Source of the DNA: Tetracentron sinense
Lineage: Eukaryota > Streptophyta > Magnoliopsida > Trochodendrales > Trochodendraceae
Length of the DNA: 64,000 nucleotides
NCBI GenBank assembly: GCA_015143295.1
Contig: CM026559.1
Coordinates: 19,978,826-20,042,825 of the forward strand
Direction of reading: 5' to 3'
Shown: in pieces, positions 54,853-64,000 of the stretch
How positions within the stretch are numbered: position 1 is the stretch's first letter
How the letters are laid out: the number at the start of each line of letters is the position of its first letter
Notes under the pieces: generated by a model
Told to the model about the DNA's origin: nothing
Databases searched by the model: none
The model's input: only the letters and a program-made list of their open reading frames with translations
Made by a program: the position numbers and the translations under genes

Positions 54853-57800
54853 GCGCTTTATTAGTGAACGAGTGTCTCGCTCGAGTGTTGATAGACACAG
54901 GATCTACTCACTCTTTTGTCTCCCCAAGTTTTGTAAAGGGCTTTTCGACTGAGGCTACTCCGTTGGAGCGGGAGTTGACCATTGCAACTCCACTCGGCAA
55001 GTCGGTTGATACGGATAAGGTATTCAGGGATAGTGTGGTTCAAGTGGGGGAGAATGAATTGTTAGCCGACCTTATCGTCCTGGGTTTCCAAGATTTAGAC
55101 TTTGACGTCATTCTTGGTATGGATTGGTTGGCAAGCCATCACGGGCATGTTGCGTGTTTTGAAAAGATGGTGAATTTCAAGCCGGAAGGGGGTAAGCCTT
55201 TTCACTTCCGAGGATTAAGAGAGAGGGACATTGCTCGCCTCGCAGCCTTGAGTATAGCACACCCAGAAGCACAAAACTCATCGGCTATTCCAGTTGTGAG
55301 TGAGTTCTTAGATGTGTTCCCGGAAGAACTTCCCGGATTACCTCCTGATAGAGAGATTGAATTCGCTATAGAGCTCGCTCCGGGTACCGCTCCGATTTCA
55401 AGGGCACCATATAGAATGGCCCCTATAGAGCTTGAAGAATTAAAGAAGCAGATTGAGGAGTTACAACAACTTGGTTTCATCCAACCAAGTGTCTCGCCGT
55501 GGGGAGCTCCGGTTCTCTTTGTGAAGAAGAAGGACGGGTCTATGAGGATGTGTATAGACTACCGTCAGTTGAACAAGGTAACTATCAAGAATCGTTATCC
55601 CTTGCCAAGGATAGACGACTTGTTTGACCAACTGAAGGGAGCGAGATTCTTCTCCAAAATTGATCTTAGATCGGGGTATCACCAATTAAGGATCAAGGCG
55701 GAAGATGTTCAGAAGACGGCTTTCAGGACTCGGTATGGGCATTACGAGTTCCTTGTCATGCCTTTTGGGCTGACGAATGCACCGGCGGCATTCATGGATT
55801 TGATGAACCGGGTGTTCCGATCTTACTTGGATCGATGCGTGATTGCATTCATTGATGACATTTTGGTGTATTCCCAGACACGGGAAGATCACGCACGAGA
55901 CCTCCGTCTTGCTCTGGAGATGTTGAGAGAGCATAGGCTATATGCCAAATTGAGTAAGTGCGAGTTCTGGCTAGAGAAAGTCGCATTTCTTGGACACGTG
56001 GTGTCAGCCGAGGGTATTTCTGTAGACCCAGCCAAGGTTGAGGCAGTCATGAGTTGGGAGAGGCCCAAGAGCGTCACGGAGATACGTAGTTTCCTCGGAT
56101 TGGCAGGCTACTACCGGAGATTTGTGGAGGGATTCTCCAGTTTGGCTGCACCTCTCACCTACTTGACAAGGAAAAATGCAAAGTTCAGTTGGAGTGACCG
56201 ATGTGAAGTAAGTTTCCAAGAGTTGAAGAAATGCCTCACCACAGCCCCTGTCCTTACTGTGCCATCTGGACCTTTTGGGTATGAGGTGTACAGCGATGCC
56301 TCGCATGTTGGACTCGGGTGTGTCCTAATGCAACACAAGAAGGTCATTGCCTATGCATCAAGGCAGTTGAAAGAGCATGAAAAGAACTACCCCACTCACG
56401 ACTTGGAGCTTGCGGCGGTCGTGTTTGCACTTAAAATTTGGCGACATTATCTGTACGGGGTGGAGTTCTATGTGTACACGGACCACAAGAGCCTCAAGTA
56501 TCTCTTTTCCCAAAAAGAGTTAAACTTACGACAACGGCGTTGGATTGAGTTCTTAAAGGACTACGAGTGCACTATCCAATATCACCCGGGAAAAGCAAAT
56601 GTGGTGGCAGACGCTCTGAGTAGGAAGCCATCGGGGTTGTTGGCTCACATGTTGGTGCGGGAATGGAGACTGTTAGACGATTTGGCAAATCTAGACATCA
56701 GTGTGAACGATTCTGTCCGCAGTCCGGTTTTGGCAAATGTTACAGTTCGGCCGTACCTTATAGACTTGATCCAGGAGTATCAAGCCACAGACACTGACTT
56801 GTTGGCTTTCCGGGATAAGGAAGTGGCCAAGGGTAGTACGGACTTCTCTCTCACTAGCCGAGGTGCTATTACATTCAAGGGAAGGCTTTGTGTCCCAGCC
56901 AATGCAGACCTTCGGAGAGAGATTATGGACGAAGCTCACCGGTCTAAGTATACAGTGCATCCCGGGGGGACAAAGATGTACCGGAACCTCAAGAGTCACT
57001 TTTGGTGGCGAAACATGAAGAGGGAGGTTGCGGAGTATGTGGCACGGTGTTTGGTATGCCAACAGGTGAAAGCAGAGCATTTGAGACCAGCGGGTCTTTT
57101 GCAGTCTCTCCCTATTCCCGAGTGGAAATGGGAACATATCTCTATGGACTTCATCGTGGGATTGCCGAAGACGGTCAAGAAGACCGATGCTATATGGGTA
57201 GTTATTGATAGACTCACGAAGTCCGCTCATTTCTTACCATACCGGACTACATTCAACTCCAACCAGTTAGCAGAACTATACATCAAAGAAATAGTCCGAT
57301 TGCATGGGGTGCCAGTGAGTATTGTGTCGGATAGAGACCCAAGATTCACATCCAGGTTTTGGAAAAGTTTTCAAGGTGCAATGGGCTCCCGATTAGACTT
57401 TAGCACAGCTTTCCACCCACAGACCGACGGGCAAACCGAGAGGGTGAATCAGGTTATTGAAGATATGCTCCGAGCATGTATGCTAGACTTCAAGGGAAGT
57501 TGGGAAGATCACCTACCTTTGGTGGAATTCGCTTACAACAATAGTTATCAAGAAAGCATACAAATGGCGCCTTTCGAGGCTTTGTACGGAAGGAGTTGCA
57601 GATCCCCGTTGTATTGGGATGAAGTGGGAGAAAGAAAGATTTTGGGCCCCGAGTTGATTGAACAAACCGCGGATAGGGTCAAGCTTATCCGGGAGAGGTT
57701 GAAGACCGCACAAGATAGACAGAAAAGCTATGCCGACAACCGAAGGAGGGATCTTGAATTCCGAGTCGGTGATTTTGTGTTTGTAAGGATTTCACCGACC

Positions 57801-58184
57801 AAAGGTGTTATGCGATTCGGGAAGAGAGGCAAGCTTAGCCCGAGATATGTGGGTCCATTCGAGATCATTACTCGAGTTGGCGAGGTGGCTTACCGTGTTG
57901 CTTTGCCCGCTCACATGGCGGCGGTCCACAACGTGTTTCATATCTCCCAGCTTCGGAAGTACATCCCGGATCCTTCTCACGTCATCGAGCTTGATCCGGT
58001 TGAGATTCGAGAGGATCTCACTTTGGTTGAGAAGCCGGTTCATATTTTGGATCGAAGAGACCAAGTACTTCGCAACAAGACTATTCCGCTAGTTCTCGTG
58101 CAATGGCAACATCACGCTCGAGAAGAGGCTACATGGGAACGTGAGGCCGAAGTCAAGGCGAAGTACCCCGAGTTGTTTCAATGA
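54853..58184 (+). CDS. pol: Gypsy G pol (PR-RT-RH-IN-chromodomain), intact
   Basis: Exon after the predicted intron, open to TGA 58182-58184. Numbered from GTG 54864: protease D11-T-G-S, RT with [12 protein letters not shown] and FIDD at about 329, RNase H YSDAS at about 476, integrase zinc-binding H699 ... CLVC near 728, catalytic D762, D823 and E859 (D,D35E), and a C-terminal chromodomain from about 1047 with [15 protein letters not shown], ending YPELFQ. The chromodomain and domain order place it in the Tekay/Del chromoviruses, where the chromodomain guides integration into heterochromatin. It has no stop or frameshift. There is no in-frame ATG at the start, consistent with translation as part of Gag-Pol. 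Confidence 0.96.
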
Positions 58185-58280
58185 TTTTGGGTATAACTTG
58201 TAATTTTGTTTCGAATTGTTATGCTAAGTTGTTAAATTTGTAAAGCAAGCATTGTCCAAATTTCGAGGACGAAATTTTTG

Positions 58281-58294
58281 TAAGGGGGGGAGAA
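58281..58294 (+). promoter_or_regulatory. Gypsy G polypurine tract
   Basis: TAAGGGGGGGGAGA-type purine run directly before the 3' LTR. Confidence 0.93.
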
Positions 58295-60784
58295 TGTAGC
58301 ACCCCGGACTTTTTCATCCTTAATGAATACCACCTTCATAGCTAATTGGCCGTTTTTATAGTCTAATTAATAAATAAGGAAGAAATCGGAAATTCCGAAA
58401 CGTCAGAAATGTGCGTTTTCGAAAGACGAACCCAACGCAAGTTGAATCGTCGAAATCCGACGAGCGAGTCAAAAGATATGGTCAAAACAGTCCAGACATA
58501 CAGAAGACCGATCGCTCGGTCCAGTCAGCGATCGATCGGTCCATAACCGATCGATCGGTAGCTATCGCACGGTCAGAAATTTTGTATGGGGAAATTTTCC
58601 AGAGAGTGAGTTTTTGACCGGTCGATCGGTCATAAACACCGATCGCTCGGTAGGCAACCGATCGATCGGTCATAACCACCGATCGCTCGGTCTTCGCGTT
58701 TTTGCAGAAATTTCAGTAAGGGCTTTATCGTCTTTTGAGGGTTAAACCCTTTCTCCTTAAGGCTTGCCCGAGCCTTTAGGGCTTCATTCACAACACTTAA
58801 GGGATTTTGAGAGATAGAGAGAGAGGAGAAGGGGATTTGCAACTAGGGTTTTCCATTTGGAGAAGGAATCAAAGGGGTTTAAGAACCCTAGCTCACCCCA
58901 ACTCGAGTTGCTTCAAGTTCAAGGCCCAAGCTCGTGTGGGGACTCATTCTCCAAGCTAGGGCAGCAACCCAAGCACGTTTTTGAAAGGGGTTTCTTCCCC
59001 AACTCAAGCTTCTTTCAAGCAAAGGCTTCATCTTTCAAGTTGGAGCTTCAATCAAGGCCCCTACCAAGGATCAAGCCTTGATTCAAGGTTAGTACACCCT
59101 ACTAACTTTCCCTAGCAATAACCTAGGTTTTCTAGTGTAAATGGTGATTATATATATTATGCTTTTCCTTCCCTATGCATTGTATTAACTCAACAAATAT
59201 AAACAAGATAAGGGGAATGGAATAAATGTGTGGATGGGATGTCGATTGAGGCGATTGGATGCCGTATGGATGTTGTGTGATGTGTGAAAAGGAAAATGGA
59301 AGATGGGCACTTTACAAATAACGAATGTACCTTGATGTCTTGATGAAAAATACGCACTAAATAAGGGAAATGGAAGGACTAAGAAATGTGGCCCACCGTG
59401 TGTTTGATAAAATGACTAAACAAGGGATAAACGGACTTAATGAAGAAAATGGAAATAGAAATTGTGTAAATTTTCTTGGAAATGATAAATTGCTCAATTG
59501 TGCTATATGTTGCCTAAATTTTCATACCACTATGTTAAGGATTGAAATGCCATATTCATGTGATCCGCCCATTCAAGTATGTCATCATGATTACCACTAT
59601 TGACAAGCACACAAGCACGCATGCATGCATGAATTGGGTTTTCCAAGAGTAATTGTGCATAATAAAGCAAACAAGAGAAATGAAGCAAGAACATGACAAG
59701 GAGGTTGGTAGCCCAAGGAAGGGTGCTAGCCTCTGGCTCACAAGAGAAATGGAACAAGAACATGACAAGGAGGTTGGTAGCCCCAGGAAGGGTGCTAGCC
59801 TCTGGCTCACAAGAGAAATGGAACAAGAACATGACAAGGAGGTTGGTAGCCCCAGGAAGGGTGCTAGCCTCTGGCTCACAAGTGAAATGAAACAAGAACA
59901 TGACAAGGAGGTTGGTAGCCCCAGGAAGGGTGCTAGCCTCTGGCTCACAAGTGAAATGAAACAAGAACATGACAAGGAGGTTGGTAGCCCAAGGAAGGGT
60001 GCTAGCCTCTGGCTCACAAGAGAAATGGAACAAGAACATGACAAGGAGGTTGGTAGCCCAAGGAAGGGTGCTAGCCTCTGGCTCACAAGTATACAAGTCA
60101 AGAACAAATCAAGACATGAAATACAAGACAAGACACGATACACATACATGATTTGACCGAGACACGAAAAGGGTTTCCGAGACATGAGTTTTACCGAGGT
60201 TTTTGCATTCATACACGCATGTCAAGATATGGCTATGTATCTTATGCTTTTACTATTGCTTTAAATTAATATCTTGTATTGCTCACTGTTGTTATGCTTT
60301 CGCTATTGTTATGGTTAGCTAGTAGTTTGTACTCGCTGAGTATTCCATGCTCAGCCGTACTTTTATGTCGGCAGGTACTGTGGATGTCCTCGACCCCGAG
60401 CCTTGGGTCGAGGAGGAGTATGTAGAGGAGAGGGAGCCACCTATCCCATGGCAGTCTCAAGAGGATGGGGACTTGGATGTGTGGCCATACCTCGACTACT
60501 GTTGAGAGGACAGTGTTAGAAAGTTCCTTTTTGTATTTTGATAGGTGGGCATGTCCACCTTTACTTTGATTGTATTTAGTATATGTTAACTTGGAATACT
60601 ATATGGAGTAATAGAAGAAAAGAAAAAGTTGGCTTATGCTTTCGCACTTATGTTTAGTTCCGCGCTCTGATTATCATTGTATTATGTTATGTTTAGCCTC
60701 TTGCATTACAGGATGGTTTGACAGGTACACGTAGTCACCTCTAAAGTATCCCTTAACTCCTAGGGGGTATTTTGGGGCGTGACA
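58295..60784 (+). repeat. Gypsy G 3' LTR
   Basis: 2490 bp, same features as the 5' LTR: palindrome array 58507-58692, tandem array 59674-60089, hairpin 60335-60355. Visible differences are one G/A near 58738 and two in the third tandem unit. Confidence 0.96.
60365..60505 (+). CDS. LTR micro-ORF in gypsy G 3' LTR (46 aa, intact)
   Basis: Identical to the copy at 52735-52875. In the 3' LTR it would lie near the end of the genomic RNA if polyadenylation is downstream. Confidence 0.58.
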   Translation: MSAGTVDVLDPEPWVEEEYVEEREPPIPWQSQEDGDLDVWPYLDYC

Positions 60785-60789
60785 CTTTT

Positions 60790-61180
60790 GCTGACAAAGG
60801 TTGTTATACAGTTTGGCAAGAGGGGCAAGCCCAGCCCTAGGTCTGTGGGTCCTTTTGAGATTATCACCAGAGTTGGTGAGGTGGCCTACTGGGTAGCTTT
60901 ACCCACTCACATTGCGGCGGTTCACCACGTATTTCACTTTTCCATGCTTCAAAAATATATCTCGGATCCGCCACATGTTATCGATCTCGATCCGTTGGAA
61001 ATCCTTGAGGATCTCACCTTGGTAGAATAACTGATACAGATTTTGGATAAGCGAGATCAGGATTTTCGCAATAAGATTGTTCCTTTGGTTCTTTTACAAT
61101 GGCAAGATCATGTTAAGGAAAAAGCCACATGGGAGTGCAAGGCCAAAGTGAAGGAAAAATACCTTCATTTGTTTTCTTAA
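60790..61180 (+). pseudogene. pol: Gypsy I pol, part 2 (chromodomain end)
   Basis: Resumes after the CTTTT duplication with [33 protein letters not shown] and, after a TAA near 61030, VLLQWQDHVKEKATWE and KYLHLFS-stop at 61180. Homologous to the G chromodomain with a damaged frame. Confidence 0.9.
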
Positions 61181-61230
61181 GTTTTGTTTCATGTTTTGTT
61201 GTTTGTTCTAATTTCGATGATGAAATTTCT

Positions 61231-61244
61231 GTAAGGGGGGAGAA
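61231..61244 (+). promoter_or_regulatory. Gypsy I polypurine tract
   Basis: GTAAGGGGGGAGAA directly before TGTAGAACTC of the 3' LTR. Confidence 0.9.
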
Positions 61245-61497
61245 TGTAGAACTCTGGCACTAATTTATATAATTGGTGAATAGTGTCACTAAATAGTGAC
61301 TTTTAGGCCAAAAGAGGCTTCTATGTATTTTGGTGTGTGATTTATGAATAAAATGAGTTAGAATCAAAATATATATGTGTGGGTGTTAAAGCCAAGGTAA
61401 AGAGTGGAAAAACATTCTAAGTGAGTTAATGGAAGAGTGGAAACACTCTAAGTGTGAAAAACTAGGAAAAACAGGAAAATTTAACAAGTTCTCCAGG

Positions 61498-61780
61498 AGG
61501 CCAGTCGATCGCCCCTCTAGCTGGTCGACCGACTGTCTCCAATGTGGCCCAAAATTAGCCACAATATGGATTGATCCTTGGCTGGTTGACAGCCCCTCCT
61601 GACCGGTAGACCGACTGTCTGGAAAGTGGCCCAAAATGGGCCACAGTTTGTAATGATTCAGAGGCCAGTTGACCGCCCCCCTGGCCGGTCAACCGTCTAT
61701 CCCCAAAATGCTCAAAATGGGGCAACAGTAGGGAATTTTTCCCAGCCGGTCGACCGCCTCTCCAAGATGGTCGACTGCCC
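61498..61780 (+). repeat. GGTCGACC-type palindrome array in gypsy I 3' LTR
   Basis: Seven or eight motifs of the form CCGGTCGACCGCC or CTGGTCGACCGACTGTC. The position equals that of the CGATCGATCG arrays, but the palindrome core is GTCGAC. Confidence 0.8.
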
Positions 61781-61853
61781 TTTAGTAATTTGAGGTTTTT
61801 CTCCTTTTTCCGCAAATTTTAAAGATGGATTAGGGTTTTAAACACCCTTGACC

Positions 61854-61861
61854 TATAAATA
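61854..61861 (+). promoter_or_regulatory. TATA box of gypsy I LTR
   Basis: TATAAATA about 75 bases after the palindrome array, with a leader downstream. Confidence 0.6.
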
Positions 61862-62689
61862 CCCACCAATTTCGTGGGTTTAAGGTTACACAACCCTAAG
61901 AGAGTTTTAGGGAGAGATTTTGGGAAGAAAGAAGAGGAAAGATTAGGGTTTTAAAGGAGCTTTTACTTGAGATCAAAGGTGGAGTCTATTTGTTGCTTCC
62001 AAAGCCTTCTCAATCCTTCTTCAAGTTTTCTCAAAGCTTCTTCCTGCTTCCAAGGAGTGTCTTAAGTGCATCACTTCGGAGATTTGATCTCAAACAAGGC
62101 AAATACCTTCTACTAGTTAGTTTTGTTATAATTTTATAAGTTAACACACCTACTCTTTAACCTTACTATGATTCAACCTAGAAATAAGGGTTTTAAGGTT
62201 GAGTTTTTCAATAAATGGGTAAACATGTCCTATGCTTTGACTTGGTAGTATTTTCCTTGAAGAAACCATGATTCTAAGTAAAATGTGATGAAATAGGCTT
62301 AGTAGCCATGATTATTGCTATTTTATAGATATGAATGATGTTACATGACTATGCTTGAATGTTATGGGTTTTCTATGCTTACGATGATGCTCAGAAACTC
62401 CACATGATTATGGATAAGGGTTTCTAAGTACATTATGATGCTCTATGATTATATAAGTATGCTTAGAATGTTTTAAGCTTTCCAAGTATTGTAGGATGCT
62501 CACAAGTACTCTATGCACTCTATACCTTGTATGACCATTTTCCCATAACCATGATATTTCAAAGTTCATAAGCAAAGAGTTTTAAGAAAGATTCATAGGA
62601 AAGAGTTTTTAAGGGAAAAATCTCGTAAGGGAATGTATAACTCACAAGAATTGACAAGGACAAACTTTGGGTTGGTATTTTTAAGATCG

Positions 62690-62935
62690 GTTACAATTCT
62701 CCAAGGATCAAGTCTAAGATCGATTACAAGTCTCTAAGGATCATAAGCTCACAAGGCTCTCATAAAACTCACAAGTGCTCATAAGGCTCACAAGTTCTCA
62801 TAAGGCTCATAAGAATCCAATCTAAGATCGTTTCACAAATCTCTAAGGATCGAATCTAAGATCGTTTCACAAGTCTTCAAGGATCAAGTCTAAGATCAGT
62901 TACAAGGCTAATAAGAACTCATAAGGTGCTCATAA
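62690..62935 (+). repeat. Irregular tandem array in gypsy I 3' LTR
   Basis: Interleaved short units CTCATAAGGCTCACAAG and AAGGATCAAGTCTAAGATCG. LTR B has related CTAAGATC units at 5915-5990. Confidence 0.75.
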
Positions 62936-63158
62936 AAAAAAATCTCATAAGACATGTTTTGGTTTTACGAAAGTTCATAAGATAACGGTTTGGAAAAGAT
63001 GTGCACGGTTAAGTTAAGTTTTGAAGTATGATTTCTATGTTTGGTTTAAAGCATGTATTATGAACTGTTGCGTAATGTTTCGTATGATATTGATGATTAT
63101 ATCATTATTAGCTAGTAGATTATATACGCTGAGTATTTCATACTCAACTGTACATTTT

Positions 63159-63293
63159 ATGTCAGTAGGTCCATTTTATATTTGTGCTCCCGGGTCATAG
63201 GTCGAAGAGGACTACGGGGAGGAGGAGCCAGCAGAGGCTCAGCCAGAGGAGGATAGGAACTTGGATAAGTGGCCTTATCTTGGGTATTATTGA
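63159..63293 (+). pseudogene. LTR micro-ORF in gypsy I 3' LTR (one nonsense codon)
   Basis: ATG-TCA-GTA-GGT opens a 45-codon frame: MSVGPFYICAPGS, TAG where F and G have Trp, VEEDYGEEEP, QPEEDRNLDKWPYLGYY, TGA. Only one stop breaks it although gag and pol of the same element are heavily decayed. Confidence 0.52.
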
Positions 63294-63544
63294 GAGAGGG
63301 TGAGTGAGAGAGATTATATTTTGTATTTTGCTGAGTGGGCATGTGCACTTCAAGGTTATGTAATCTTTTGTACAAACTTGAAATACGGTGTATGTATAAA
63401 AGTAATTTTCAGTTTACACTTCCACTATGTTTGTCACTTGCGCTATATTATTGACTTTTATGTTTTATACAAGATGTTTGTCATGAAAGATTAGTTGCAC
63501 ACAAAGTCACACCTAACTCCTAAGTGAGATTTTTGGGTACGACA

Positions 63545-64000
63545 ATTTTTCTTAAAAAAAAAAAAAAAACATTATTCTTCTAATTTAGTTGTTGACTATC
63601 TTTCTATTTCTCTATTAATAAATAAATATCTATCCCCATTTTGGATGGACTACATTATCTAGTTGTATGATTTTGTATTGAGAACTAAGTTTAAGTATTA
63701 TTTATAGTTTAAATTAATATGAACACGACTAGAGTTCTAAAGATAAACGGAGCTCCCTAAAAAATGGACGTGGTAGGAGTATTTTAAGAATAAAATTTTA
63801 AAAAATTGTCTGTCCATAGTACTCCCATTTCTACTCCCCAATGGTGAGGATGAATAATGAGTTGACACACTTTTGACAAAAAGAAAGCCAAGCCATACTG
63901 GACCAAGCCAGACCTTTTATTTTACAATACCTATTATGCCCTAAATTAAAAACTAAGAAAAAAAGACAAAAAAGGACATGGGAGCAAAGGTCTCTTCTCC
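63545..64000. other. Unassigned flank
   Basis: Starts with ATTTT, probably the right-hand TSD of gypsy I, then an A-tract and AT-rich DNA. GGAGTA and TACTCC about 50 bases apart (63774 and 63819) could be a MITE relic. No gene seen. Confidence 0.4.

Larger units (their letters stand above)
50665..60784 (+). mobile_element. Gypsy G: intact, recent Tekay-type chromovirus-like element
   Basis: Complete 10.1-kb element: 5' LTR 50665-53154, PBS, gag, intron, pol, PPT, 3' LTR 58295-60784. The perfect CTTTT duplication lies at 50660-50664 and 60785-60789. Both LTRs are 2490 bp, and by eye I find about three differences, two inside the tandem array. Gag and pol are open with all catalytic motifs. 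It is the youngest gypsy in the window and a credible autonomous copy; activity is not shown. Confidence 0.96.
45406..63544 (+). mobile_element. Gypsy I: old Tekay-type element, 5'-truncated, host of G
   Basis: A plus-strand element with only the last 538 bases of its 5' LTR (45406-45943), then PBS, gag, intron, pol, PPT and a full 3' LTR (61245-63544). Pol is split by gypsy G at 50664/60790; the CTTTT duplication shows the break. Many frameshifts and stops mark it as the oldest full-length gypsy here. It is related to F and G at protein level but is a different family by LTR sequence. Confidence 0.88.
61245..63544 (+). repeat. Gypsy I 3' LTR
   Basis: TGTAGAACTCTGGCAC to TTTTGGGTACGACA, 2300 bp. 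Contains its own palindrome array, TATAAATA at 61854-61861, a repetitive leader and a micro-ORF with one stop. The matching 5' TSD is lost with the truncated 5' LTR. Confidence 0.92.

Noticed and set aside
54720..54860. Programmed frameshifting as the way to make Gag-Pol in gypsy G
   Set aside because: Gag ends at 54736 and the pol frame is closed by TAG at 54834-54836, so the frames do not overlap. Splicing at conserved GT-AG sites explains all three elements.
63545..64000. Start of a host gene or promoter in the right flank
   Set aside because: No open frame, splice pattern or recognised motif. The A-rich sequence alone is not enough.

Overview
The window is intergenic DNA from a plant nuclear genome, most likely a dicot, and consists almost entirely of nested transposable elements. 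The evidence is plant-type Ty1/copia and Ty3/gypsy polyproteins, a chromodomain integrase of the Tekay/Del chromovirus type, a SIRE/Maximus-like copia element, initiator-Met primer-binding sites (TGGTATCAGAGC) and a CACTA terminus. No complete host gene was found. Element names used here are my own labels.

Layout. (1) 1-2744: 3' end of copia element X (broken RNase H, PPT, 3' LTR). (2) 2767-16858: a three-level nest. Solo gypsy-type LTR A (minus, TSD TCTAG) is interrupted by solo LTR B (plus, TSD CGATC), which is interrupted by copia-type element C (minus, TSD GGTGC) with near-identical 2.2-kb LTRs and no coding capacity. (3) 16864-17148: gypsy chromodomain remnant. (4) From 17149: CACTA end with subterminal repeats, interrupted by solo LTR E (minus, 17431-29804), which is interrupted by degenerate gypsy element F (minus, 19101-29061, TSD CTAAC). 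CACTA-type sequence resumes at 29805 and carries a 175-179 bp tandem array. (5) 31460-42648: copia element D (plus, TSD AATGT) with a disabled gag-pol and an intact extra ORF in the env position. (6) 42654-43575: unassigned, then truncated LTR H and gypsy element I (plus, 5' LTR truncated, decayed gag/pol, 3' LTR to 63544). (7) Gypsy element G (plus, 50665-60784, TSD CTTTT) sits inside the pol of I. It has intact gag and pol and LTRs that differ at about three positions. (8) 63545-64000: unassigned flank.

The most interesting signals lie across elements. All the gypsy LTR families share one architecture: a family-specific palindrome array, a leader, a tandem array, a small hairpin, then a 40-46 codon ORF starting ATG-TCG-GCA-GGT or similar. 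That small ORF recurs in nine LTR copies, mostly with synonymous third-base differences in its core, and is intact in the younger elements. Separately, gag and pol of F, G and I are joined in frame by what looks like a conserved 133-142 bp intron; unspliced RNA would end Gag a few codons later. A block of CCGATCGATCGG palindromes with a shared spacer occurs in both the gypsy F/G LTRs and the copia D LTR, and a short piece of it sits upstream of a TATA box in front of D's extra ORF.

All readings are by eye. Family assignments rest on recognised motifs, and splice sites, promoters and LTR ends are predictions unless target-site duplications confirm them.
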